Source: Andrena cerasifolii (lineage: Eukaryota; Arthropoda; Insecta; Hymenoptera; Andrenidae). From it: a DNA stretch of 64,000 bases. The DNA is taken from positions 8,556,001 to 8,620,000 of the forward strand of contig NC_135126.1 of NCBI RefSeq assembly GCF_050908995.1, read 5' to 3'. Positions 53,034 through 63,500 of the stretch are shown piece by piece. The notes beneath the pieces were generated by a model. It saw nothing but the letters and a program-made list of their open reading frames with translations, searched no databases and was not told the DNA's origin. How positions within the stretch are numbered: position 1 is the first letter of the stretch; the number at the start of each line of letters is the position of its first letter. Made by a program: the position numbers and the translations under genes.

Positions 53034-53757
53034 ATGAATGTGTCAGGGCAGAGTTCAAGTCGTACCAATAAAAGTGCAGGTGGGTTAAATAACGTATCAA
53101 AAGGATTACAGGAGGGGTAGCAATAAGTAGTGTACGCCGTACATTTTGCTCAAGGGAAAGTTTCGAGAAATTGGATCGGCTTCCCAACTACCTTTCACCC
53201 AAAAGGAAGTACAGGAGGGTCTATAATGAGGGCCAGGGGGAAGCTCTCCGGATAAGGATTACTCCAGAAATAAGAAAACGGTTTCTGCCAACCCCTGTTC
53301 GTTGCGTATCGATTCAAAACCTAGATAAATAACGCGCAATAAAAGTGTTCTTCGACGTAACCGCAAAGAAAGACGAAAGAATTTATCGATCAAGGGATTA
53401 ACTATTTAAATCTAAGTTGCCTGCACGAAATAAAATTCTATCCTTTCATGCACCACTCTGAATAAAAAATTGTGAATTGGCAGAGTGCTCGTTAATTAAT
53501 GTCAACCAATGTCGAACGTTCACTTGTGTTGTTGTCGCACATTATTATTAATGCACACATTGGGTTGATTTTGTATTGTGTTTGTCGAACGAAAAACAGA
53601 GGTTTACCGCAAGCTGACGTATCGATGTGATAGCAGTAATTAATTACTGCGCAATTTTTGGTAGAACGAGAACATATGTGCACTACTTTTTGAGCAGATG
53701 AATTTGATAAGTATATTAATTTTAGAAGAAGTAAACAAGATCCGGATATTATTGGTA
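53034..53757 (+). pseudogene. Decayed protein-coding sequence, 5' part, unknown family
   Basis: Coding-like segments follow one another in alternating frames. An ATG at 53034 opens a Ser/Asn-rich start (MNVSGQSSSRTNKS), with a shift at about 53116. A frame from 53117 to 53401 is then interrupted only by a TAA at 53330. Further pieces lie at 53421-53628 (two stops), 53624-53698 and 53694-53757. Amino-acid makeup looks real, for example LDRLPNYLSPKRKYRRVYNE and a later hydrophobic stretch. The last piece runs into the 2.7-kb element and continues beyond it. Without stops and shifts the frame would be about 300 codons. No domain is recognised. It could be an old copy of a host gene, a processed copy or a sequence of viral origin. 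Only general appearance suggests the last. Confidence 0.6.
53756..53757. other. Left TA target site of the 2.7-kb element
   Basis: This TA and the one at 56471-56472 bracket the element. Removing the element and one TA leaves GGT-ACT in the reading frame of the interrupted gene, which independently supports both boundaries and the 2-bp duplication. Confidence 0.8.
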
Positions 53758-54191
53758 GGGGAGGCCGGGGCTAAAAGTTCCGATTTCGATAAACCATAAA
53801 AATGACTGGAAAATAATGTAGTTATTCTCTTCACTATTGACTAATTTCTTGTTAAATTTATTATATCTTCTGATTTTACGCTTGTGTTTAATATATTGTA
53901 ATAGGTTTCCCATAGAAAGTAATTTATTTGTGGCTGATCGAAGCGGAACTTCTTACCCCTACATGGGGCAAGTTGTTATCGCATTGGGGTAAGTTGTTAC
54001 TATGATATAAGAGTTGCCTTTTAATGAAATATTTCATTTTCTAATGAAATAAAGCAGAATTTTATTAATAATGGTTATTTATGAAGGTTCGGACCAACAA
54101 AAATGTAATATCTTTAAAAGAAAACCAAAAGCGACAGTTTTTATTTATCTTTACGCATAACTTCGATCGAAGTCGTGTCCCTTTCCGCCTT

Positions 54192-54250
54192 TCATTCATA
54201 TGTTCGCATCTTAAAGCACAGCGGAAACAATTTATACATTTGCGGTAGGT
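54192..54250 (-). CDS. Possible last exon of a small protein in the element
   Basis: Following the acceptor CGTCACAG (54258-54251), this 59-nt piece completes the split codon from the exon at 54951 and reads 18 further residues to a TGA at 54192-54194. The acceptor lies within five bases of the outer end of the left inverted arm. The residues contain LPQMYKLFPLCFKMRTYE and no known motif. A different frame of the same bases gives a Cys-rich reading (KCINCFRCALRC), so the assignment is uncertain. Confidence 0.35.
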
Positions 54251-54890
54251 CTGTGACGATAGCACCCCCAAATTCGAATTTTTGGAAAAACTCAACGGCA
54301 TTCGTTTGTCCATCGTTTGCCCACGTTTGCCCATAAAAAATTTTTTTTTGCCCACCCTCCAAAAAAAGTTATGAACAAAATAAAAAATTTGTCTTCATCA
54401 CTCACGATGAATTCATTTCAATTTTTTAAAAGAAGGATACGAATATACCCGATCTGGCCACGTTTGCCCACTCTCAGATTTCATTTGCCCACCCTCCAGA
54501 ATTTAAATAAAAAATAAAAACCGCGAAAACATGGGTATAGATGAAGCGATCGCGTTAAAGTTCGATTATTCTCGAAAATATTATCAAAATCGTTCTTTCA
54601 ACAGTGCAATTCGTTAGTTTAGATGTAGAAGAGATTTGCCCATCCATTAATTTCGTATGCCCACCCTTCAGAATCGAATTATTAATGAAGATAGCCAAGA
54701 AGTGCGGTACCCGTTGAAGCGATCGCGTTAAAGTTCGATTTTTCTGGAAAATATTATCAAAATCGTTCTTTCAACGATGCAGTCCGTTAATTTAGATATA
54801 GAAGAGATTTGCCCATGCATTAATTTCATATGTCCACCCTCCAGAATCGAATTATTAATAAAGATAGCCAAGAAGTGCGGTACCTGTTGA
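54246..54890. repeat. Left long arm of the foldback element
   Basis: The outer part (about 54246-54540) is matched in reverse near 55745-56042. The inner part has two tandem units: GAAGCGATCGCGTTAAAGTT recurs near 54543 and 54715, and AAGATAGCCAAGAAGTGCGG recurs near 54689 and 54861. The plus-strand open frame at 54317-54517 has a near-identical mirror partner at 55971-55771 on the other strand, so it is a by-product of the inverted repeat unless proven otherwise. Confidence 0.8.
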
Positions 54891-54950
54891 ACCAAATACC
54901 TTTCCGTTCGTTTTTTTTCCGAATGAATTATCAAAATCGATTGTACTCAC

Positions 54951-55083
54951 CGTAGAGGTTGAAGGTGTTTGGTGACATGTTATCCAAAAAATGTTGCACA
55001 CACTTCTTTTTCACTTTATTGGAACGACACTTAAATTTGTATCGCTCATCGAACACTTCACACTTTTCACACATCTGCAGCAT
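54951..55083 (-). CDS. Possible first exon: small Cys/Lys-rich protein in the element
   Basis: From an ATG at 55083, 44 codons run to a donor TACG|GTGAGTAC at 54951/54950. The reading contains CEKCEVFDERYKFKC and VKKKC, giving C-x2-C-x11-C-x8-C, a spacing that could bind a metal ion, although no known zinc-finger family matches by eye. The frame stays open upstream to about 55100, where a CTAG could be an acceptor, so this may be an internal exon. Joined in phase to 54250-54192 it would make a 63-residue protein. It could be a remnant of the element's own gene or a captured host exon. The antisense frame is also open, so confidence is limited. Confidence 0.4.
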
Positions 55084-55246
55084 GTGCAGAATAACACCAG
55101 AGTGGTTTTCTAGTCATTTTTCACTAATTACCGCAATGATATCGCACAACGGAAAATAATATAATCTCACAGTTACTTCACAAACCGTAAATGAATGCAC
55201 GGTCTTGCAAGAGTTGCGTCCGAACTCTGTAGACCGACTGACTTTC

Positions 55247-55413
55247 GTGCGTCGTTGGAAGGAATTCGAGGGTATCGCAGACATCTGTTTACGTTTCGGC
55301 ACGTTCGATGACGACACGCAGCGTTGATACCCTAAAGGGTAGCAGCGCCGAGTGCCACTGCCGAAACGTAAACAGATGTCTGCGATACACTCGAATTCTT
55401 TCCAACGACGCAC
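55247..55413. repeat. 55-bp inverted repeat at the centre of the foldback
   Basis: Arms at 55247-55301 and 55359-55413 begin GTGCGTCGTTGGAA and contain GCAGACATCTGTTTACGTTT. They differ at only a few positions. The loop holds a further perfect palindrome, TACCCTAAAGGGTA (about 55327-55340). The whole element is therefore an inverted repeat nested inside another. Confidence 0.85.
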
Positions 55414-55419
55414 TTCTTG

Positions 55420-56042
55420 GCTACCTTTATTAATAATTCGATTCTGGAGGGTGGGCATACGAAATTAATGCATGGGCAAATCTCTTTTACATCTAAACTA
55501 ATGAACTGCATCGTTGAAAGAACGATTTCGATAATATTTTCCAGAAAAATCGAACTTTAACGCGATCGCTTCAACGGGTACCGCACTTCTTGGCTATCTT
55601 TATTAATAATTCGATTCTGGAGGGTGGACATACGAAATTAATGCATGGGCAAATCTCTTCTACATCTAAACTAACGGACTGCATCGTTGAAAGACCGATT
55701 TTGATAATATTTTCTAGAAAAATCGAACTTTAACGCGATCGCTTCACCTGTACCCTTCTTTTCGAGGTTTTTATTTTTTATTTAAATTCTGGAGGGTGGG
55801 CAAATGAAATCTGAAAGTGGGCAAACGTGGCCAGGTCGGGTATATTCGTATCCTTCTTTTAAAAAATTGAAATGCATTCATCGTGGGTGATGAAGACAAA
55901 TTTTTTATTTTGTTCATAACTTTTTTTGGAGGGTGGGCAAAAAAAATTTTGTTATGGGCAAACATGGGCATACGATGAACAAACGAATGCAGTTGAGTTT
56001 TTTTAAAAAATCGAATTTGGGGGTGCTATCTTCACAGACCTA
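55420..56042. repeat. Right long arm of the foldback element
   Basis: This is the reverse complement of the left arm, again with tandem GAAGCGATCGCG-type units and TGGAGGGTGGGCA words. A few substitutions separate it from the left arm (for example GCTATCTTCACAG against GCTATCGTCACAG), so the arms are old enough to have diverged or are incompletely homogenised. Confidence 0.8.
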
Positions 56043-56470
56043 TTTGCGGCGGGGCAAGTTTTTACGGTAACAACGTGCCCCAAGTCACGGTAACAACTAG
56101 CCCCTACCGACACATGTAGCAATTTCAAAGACTATTCTGCTTATACATGTATTCAAACGATAAACACTATTACACCATGTTCTTAAATGTCATTTGATCC
56201 ATAAGAACGATTCAATCTATAATATCGACGTTAAATAATTGAAATAGACCAAAAAGTAATGATAGAAAAATTTTTACTTATCTGGTACGCGACTAATAGC
56301 TCCTTGCTTACAACCACACAATTCGCTGTCGCGGACGCTATTATAGTGGGCGACAGAGTGGCGTGATCAACTCACACGGAAAAAATAATTTAAAGTACAA
56401 CGCTCTTTTTATTTTGAAGATAGAGCCGTCGGAGCAACTTACCCCCGGAACTTTTAGCCCCGGTCTCCCC

Positions 56471-56705
56471 TACTATAAACGCGACATTGAATGTAGTAGC
56501 AAGAATATCTGAAAGGGCGAACATGGATTTGAGCTTGTCTGTTAATGATAGCTCGTATCCACTGCGTTGCGCATTTCAAACGTCATTACCATGGGAACGG
56601 ATGCCACTGGCAAATGACACAGAGAGCTGGTTACGTCGTGCTCGAGCAGAAGAGACTGTTGACTTCGTGGCTCCTGCAGATGCAGAACATGAAATCCCTC
56701 AATGA
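56471..56705 (+). pseudogene. Decayed protein-coding sequence, 3' part after the insertion
   Basis: This continues the interrupted frame. The codon split by the TA target site joins the left part, and 77 more codons run open to a TGA at 56703-56705. The reading includes VVARISERANMDLSLSV and ends in a charged stretch with HEIPQ at the C-terminus. It has no frame-disrupting change, unlike the 5' part. No domain, signal or membrane segment is recognised. On its own it could be mistaken for a short ORF. The in-frame join across the transposon is what shows that it belongs to a longer coding sequence. Confidence 0.6.
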
Positions 56706-59700
56706 AATATTTTTTACGTCTCCACCTACTAACTTCTTCCTATGAAGTTATAATGATTCTCCCTACCTTCATCAATCACCACGCGCCCGCCGTTTTCTTA
56801 ATTCAAAGCAATTCCCAAGACACATCCAGTTATAAAGAAAAATGGAACACCTCTTGTACTTAATCGAAAAGTTTGCTCTCATCGCGGAAATTTCTTCTCC
56901 GCGGAACCAAACACTGTTATCCCCCGGTTCTGTGAAGGGGAGAGAATCGTCGGCACGAAATGGTGGAAAAACAACACCCCTTCATCAATCTCCATACCTA
57001 CAGGAAGACACCGCGAAGAAAATACAGTGTACTAAAATAGAATCTAAAACAAACAACACCGTGGTATGGAATCCTTAATTTATGAACTCCCCAAAGCATA
57101 AACTCGAACTCGCTGAAAAAATAATTATCGATCTATAGATCCTGCAACTCACCCCCTACTATTACCAATTACAAACTACCCATTGGAACAGCGAAACATT
57201 AGGTAATTAGGGAGGTTCTTGGTCACTGAAATTTCATCGATCCCCAGACCTATTAACACCCCTGTTAATAATAGTTTAATCCCCATCGAGATAGTCGTTT
57301 ACTTGTTGATTATGCAATATTGCTGCGAGAACTTCAGACGAACGTATCGTTTCTGGGGAACAGATCAGGAATCGATTTGTCATTTACAGCATCGCCATTA
57401 ACAACGACAAGGTTGCGGCCATGGTGAAGTACCGTCCACGTGGACGAATCTCACCGCAACGATTGATTTCCAATGCACCGACCACCGTTAAAGGTGTTAG
57501 CAGTGGCATTAATGGGCCTAGCATCTGGACCCTGGGTTCGTTCGGATCCCTCCCACCGTGGATTAATTCCCGGCGGTGCGTTCGCTAATTAGCGGACTGA
57601 TAACGATATCGCTCAAGTGCAAATACACGCGACAAAGGGATCGAATCCCAGGCCAATTCCGGGTAAAAAGCACGCGATTTTAATTGAAATGCCAAGCAGG
57701 CACACATGCCTGCTACCTTTTTCAATGAAAATCGCGGAGATTAATTTCACGGGAAATCAGGCTTGTCGCGAATTGTTTTCGACAATTTCTGGATGCATTT
57801 TCGATCGGACAATTTATTTTTTTATTTCCGCGGTTCCGTTTGCTCGACTTCGCGTGGCTGGCACGTTTAATTCAAACGGGCAAATTGTCAGGGTGTCGGT
57901 GGTAAATGCAGTCAACGAAATTTTCGTTCCATTCGACGGAAAATGGAAACGTAGCACGCTAGACGGCGGCGGCGCTCTGTCGCTTCGACAGCCGCGAACT
58001 TCGGTGTTCGTAATTACTAGGAAACGGTGTTTTAGAGAACTTCCTATGCCTGCGTGTCTTTAATGTTTCACTTGCCCCTTCTGCTACCTCTGTATAATCT
58101 CTTTAGATCTAGACGGTGCTACTTGCGAATTCATCCGAATACGAACACGAGTCAACTCGCTCGTTATACGAATCGGTAATACCTAGACGTTGAAGCGTTG
58201 GCACTTGTTCATATAAATTTCCGTTGGAACACATCGTCAAACGCTATTCGTGGTGTGTGTGTTATTACATCGGTGCACATGAAATTGCCGTGTCGTGTAA
58301 GAAAGGTGGTACGAAAATATTTCTTCCGTTTCACACATTTCATTTATTTATTCTTTTCAGTTTCTGCGATATTTCTCGAGTCGTAAGCCAGCGCTAGCAA
58401 TACAATTGTTATTGTATTCTCGCCATAAACAGAGGAGCTTTCACGCTTTTAATTTTACTTGATATGCACTGATATTATGTAAATTAGTCATCCATTATTT
58501 CATGGCCATTCTACTGCGCAGTAATCTAGTCTCCCTTTAAAGGAGGAGAAGGAAAACTTGAAATTTCCCCAGAACGAAAGAAGTGAGTTTCGTTGTGTCT
58601 CCCCGAATGGATTGGTTAAATCATTGTGTGGCAACCGAGGAAAAAGGGAAAAATAATTTGTCACCTACGTGCCGTACAAGCCCCCACACCATTTGTCAAA
58701 TGTTGGCAGTTCCCAAATCAATTTGCCACCGTTGAGGAGTGGCTGTTTTTTAAGGGAAATCGATACGACGGGAAGCATTCAACCGCAAATGCCAATCAGA
58801 AATTTTTTCCAATAGCCCTCAATGAAACGTACGTCAGCTCGAATCGCGTGGCTTTGAAATATGGAAACAGTTAATTGCGCCGCGTACTTAATTTCGTTTA
58901 AATCCATCGATTTATTTGCTCCAGTTATTTTCCAAATAAATCTGCTCCGAACTACAGACGACGTACGATGCTGTTTTATACCTTCAAGGAACAGAAGCCG
59001 AGCTTTTTCTACCGCATACGTGCGCCAAATACAGAATATGTATGTACGTACACGGGAAATAATGTGAAAATGTAAAGTATCACTTAAAAACTAGTCGTCG
59101 TAGTCCAAACACAGGTTTATGAAGAACTCCCTCATGGAGAACGGATATGCACATAAAGTTCGTCTGTCTACAATGGATCTTGATGGGAAATATCGATTCG
59201 ACGAGGAACCTGCGAGAGCATGCTCTTCCAGGTCACATGATCGAGCAATTTATAGCACAGAGGGAAGATATTCCTTGTTTGTGAATGTCGAAATACCCCT
59301 TCAATCTTTACTTCAGAACTTGTTACTCATCGACCAAGTCAGCCAATCTATGCTCGATTCTGTTCGAACTTCTTCGCGCAATTCATTCGTTCAGGGATTA
59401 CATCCCGCCAAAGGTACTCGCGCTTCTTTTCTAACGCCCCACATTCCACTTTCTCAGAGATGTGCCTCCGGTGAATTTGCAAATTCCAAAGCAATTAAAA
59501 GTACTGCCAGTAGTAGGTTCGATTCTGATTACATTCGTGATTACATTCGTTACATTCTTACTGTCTTTTAAATGGCCAGGGTCCGAAGGGACTTTCCATT
59601 AATCTCGCTCAACCTGCGACCGTTCGATAACTCCTCGCGGGGCACCATCCCCAATTTATCCAATATCGGGCGCTCTGAAGGGGTTCCTTATTAAAACCGC

Positions 59701-60186
59701 TCGGAACTGCTCTATTCCAACCATGGTATAACGAAAGTTCCACCAATATACTGTCTCTTTTTTTTCTAAACAAAGAGGCTCTTCATGCGAGCCGAGCGCC
59801 CTTTCATTTCTCACGAAAGAATCGAACTGCGGGGCTGGCATAAACGCGAAGATAGAAATGAAGCCGCAGCCTATTGCGATCCGAGCTTTCAGCGGCATCG
59901 ACCTGGCTGGCAACTACGGGGTTGGGTTACAATCGAAGAATCGTTTGCATAAGATAGAGTTACCCGGAGTGGAAGAGATTGACCCAACATCGCTATTCTT
60001 CGCAGAAGCTCTAGCTCTGATGAATACTACTTTTCAGCCGTGCCTTCGGGTATTGCGATCATCGTTTCTCCCTTGTATCTCGTCCGGGGTGGTTCTAGCA
60101 ACGTGTGCAGTCTTCTTCTAACGATGAGTTAAAATAAGAGAAATACGATATCAACTGATTCTACTGTATGAAATATAAAGTTACTT
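56706..60186. other. Non-coding stretch, no supported gene
   Basis: The two longest open frames, plus strand 57617-58063 and 59119-59571, have no recognisable domain, no flanking splice signals that I trust, and low-complexity Ser/Arg-rich composition. I treat them as chance frames. No RNA gene or further inverted-repeat element was identified. Confidence 0.45.
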
Positions 60187-60572
60187 AATTCAAAAAATTC
60201 TGAAACTTTGTGAATATGTAGGGGATTTCCTCCTGGTTACAACGCAATTTTTGTTCACTGCCCAAATTCACTCGAAGAGGGCGCAATTAGTCCCTGAAAA
60301 TTCAGCTATTTTCCGATTTTGTGCTGTAACTAGGGAAGTGTAAGAGATAAAGAAAAAGTTTCAAGACAAAAGTTACTTCTTTTAATTAGATCTATCGTTT
60401 GGTAAAAAAATTATTTTACAGTTCACGAGTTATATCACAAAATCGGAAAATAACCAGATTTTCAGGGGTCAATCACACCCCCTGAGAGTGAATATGGGCA
60501 GCAAACAAAAATTCCGTTGTAATCAGGAGGAAATTCCCTACGTATTCACAAAGTTTCACAAATTTTTGAATT
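60187..60572. mobile_element. Foldback element with 145-bp arms
   Basis: Arms of equal length (60187-60331 and 60428-60572) are inverted copies, sharing AATTTCCTCCTG, CCCTGAAAAT and CCGATTTTGTG blocks, around a 96-nt loop. No coding frame is present. The flanks just outside the arms do not match and no target duplication is evident, so the true ends may extend further or one end may be truncated. Non-autonomous DNA transposon is the likeliest reading. Confidence 0.75.
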
Positions 60573-63500
60573 TCCGGGTTCGGGATGATCCCTTGTTAGT
60601 CAAAGAATTTGAATTGACACTCTGGCGTGAAGAATGAGAAGAGATTTAGAAAAAAGAATTGCTGCAGGGCTCTGCGAATATATATTGTTGTATTTAGAAG
60701 AAGAATTTGGTCAAAGGGAGATAGATCTCATTGAATCAGGCAACGTTTTCGTGTTCCACTTTCATTCATCTTCACTTGCAAGAGAGCTAACAATAAGACG
60801 TCCTGGTTTCTAAAATTCCCCTGCGTCCTTAGTTTCTATTCTAATAATTGAGTACAAAGTATACAGTAGCTTTCAATAAGAATGACGTTTCGCCGGCTAT
60901 AAATATAATATTGTTATCGATCAATATTGGAAACAACAGACCAGATTGAACGTGTACAGAAAATCCCTTCAATTAACCATTACTTTTGTCCCCAGCCAAT
61001 CAAGCACCGTCAATGTAACTATAGGAATCGCGAAACGCTTCAAAGAGCAAAATGGGCCACTTGGGGGAAAAACGAATAACGCCGTGAGCGTCGCTTTTTC
61101 ACCAATTATCCCCCCACCCCGTTTAATCAAATTATCTCGCTTATTCGTATTAACGAATCAAGCAAAGTCACGTTTGTTCTGTCTCAATAGTTCATCGCTG
61201 CGTCCAATCGACAAAAAGCCCCGTAATTGTCCATCACTTGTGCGTGGGCATTTAGGTGTGAAAATGGAAACAAATGCTGATTCACGAAAGGGGGAGGGGA
61301 AAGAAGAGGACTCACAATCAGTGAATTCGCTTTATCTCTAACGTCAGCGCTGAATCGTGCTGCAACGCGACACGTATCGATTAAAACGATTAATGATTAT
61401 ACATCGAACAAGACCAGCGCATTGTCAGCATTGATGAAATAAACGATTAGGTAACGCAGGCTATTCAGTTTGCATCATTACGGAAAGCTTCCACGGGTTC
61501 ACAAATGAGGATTTGGCGAGGATGCAGGGGAGTATCATCGATGAAATTCTGTTCTTCCCTCTACATTGGTGGGGAATCGTGAAAGGAACGAAATGAATAA
61601 TTGAATTTATTTGATATTCACAGACATTAACACATTTCAGACGTGGAATATTTAAATTATTGGAAGAGTTGTTTCAGAGCGTTTAACCATATCGCAGAGG
61701 ATTCTGGAACCATGGGAACGTGATATTTCCAAAATAATGAATCTTTCTTAGAAAATGTAGTTTTACGAATCCATAATTATTCATTTTTCCCTTAATTACT
61801 AATTTCGAATGAAAGTACAGAGCACACTTAGATTTAGCTCTGCGTATTTCCCTAATGACTTCATTAACTTCACCAGACATCAATACTCATTATCGTTTCA
61901 CTTTATATGGAGGAGGAATATAATGCGCACGAAATTAAAGAATCCTGATAACGGGTATAATCATTTCACCTTCCCAAGAGGGCTTCCACCTCCTTTTCCC
62001 GGAAAGCATTCCGCGTGCAACAAACATATCTAATAATACTAAATATAAAAATCTAAACTCTCCAACGCAAAGGCAGTATTTTTACCAAGAAATAGTACCT
62101 GAACATATTTATTCGGATTTCTCGTCATAAATTGTGAATTTTGTTTTATATCCACCGTAAAATTAGAACCAAGTTGAGATACACCTACATTTCATTTCGA
62201 ATGAAGGATTTCTAGTAGTAAAGGGATCCCTTAGTCTCAGGGATCAAATTCTTCCGAGAAGCTCTTTAAATAAGATATGCAAAAATCTGCTATTAACTAA
62301 AAGTATACTAGGCCCTTTACATGGAGATTTGACATTTCTTTTTAATAAAAAAGGAATCATCCAAGTGTTCTGAGAGATATGATGATACTTTTTAAACAAG
62401 GCACGATTTTAAATAGAAATTTCTGAGGTATCTGCGAATGTTAATCCGCGACACGTAAAACGCTGCACATTTTTCAATCTTTATCCCCTTAATGGTACTC
62501 ATAGATACGACGTGGCATGACAAACTAATTCAACATTTCCCAATGTCGTTTAAAAACGATGAAACTGCGTTCCTTCGGAACCACTTGTACTCAGCCATCT
62601 CGCCTTTCTGTCACAACGACTATGATAAATGATTATCGCCCGCGACGTTTCTCTGGGGAGAAGAGGGGCGCGTTGCGAGTGGTGCTCAGGGCGATAAGAA
62701 CCGTGAAATTTTATTATTTCGATTCCAGAGGAAACACGTTTCACGAGCAAGCTACAATTTCGGATTCTGTAAATTTCGTGTAATTCCATCGTGATCGACT
62801 AGAATGATGCGAATTTAAATTTTCAGAAGAAAGTAGAATTCCACTGATGGATATCGCGTTACAAATATTGGAAAGCGGCGTGTAGTAACTGGCAATTTAT
62901 GTGCGAATTTAATTACAACCTAGGCAAGCGATACGACTGCATTTTACTAGCATAGAAGTCTCGCCAAAGAACAATTTCACGTTGCCAACATCCGGTATAG
63001 AAATATGAAGGTACCCCGACTTTAACGGTTTGATGAAATAAAGTGTGAACCATAAAGGGTCGCCGTGAAAGCATTCTCGAAACTAATCGGATTAAACTTT
63101 ACGTATAACAGTATTGCTTCCCCCAACGTTGTACTCTGTGCATTACAATGTCTACTGAAATTGGAAGGCAAAGTGAATGTCCTGGGGTCCGTAGAAATTC
63201 TTGTTTGAAGAAATCTACGCCGGAAAGGTTGCGCGGAGCGGATTAAAGATTTTCAGGGGCATTTACTTCTGCGCAAAGATTCGTATCCATATGAGAAACG
63301 CTATCTAACAATAAGACACTTCAACTCCTGCCAGTCCAAGGAAACTGGAGTTTCTTCTGGGTATATTAGAAATTAAAATCTACCCTAGAGATCTGAAATG
63401 TAAATTCCGAAATATTTATACTCGTTTGCAGATTGTTCGAAAGCCTTATAATCTACCCCATCCGTAGCATCGTGCGTATTGAGAATTGAAAAGTAAACGA

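Larger units (their letters stand above)
53758..56470. mobile_element. 2.7-kb composite foldback transposon
   Basis: Terminal inverted repeats read GGGGAG(G/A)CCGGGGCTAAAA and on to GTTCC, with TA on both sides. Subterminal motifs resembling GGGGYAAGTTGTTAC recur near both ends (about 53964, 53986, 56055-56100 and 56440-56455) and look like transposase-binding repeats. The centre has very long inverted arms, about 54246-54890 and 55420-56042, each made of an outer block and roughly 170-bp tandem units that carry TGCCCACCCTCC words and GAAGCGATCGCGTTAAAGTT. Between the arms is a 55-bp inverted repeat. No full transposase is visible, so the element is probably non-autonomous. TA flanks suggest a Tc1/mariner-like or other TA-inserting family. 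The classification is tentative. Confidence 0.8.

Noticed and set aside
54317..54517. 66-residue plus frame in the 2.7-kb element
   Set aside because: It is mirrored at 55971-55771 on the other strand by the inverted arms, so repetition rather than coding conservation explains the duplicate frame.
57639..57660. GGGATCGAATCCC resembling a tRNA T-arm B box
   Set aside because: No acceptor stem, D-arm or anticodon arm can be placed around it.
57617..58063. 148-residue plus frame
   Set aside because: No motif. It uses a non-ATG or poorly placed start, and no flanking acceptor or donor makes it a credible exon.
59119..59571. 150-residue plus frame beginning with ATG
   Set aside because: Ser/Arg-rich with no domain, signal peptide or splice context. 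I kept it out because similar-length chance frames occur elsewhere in the window.
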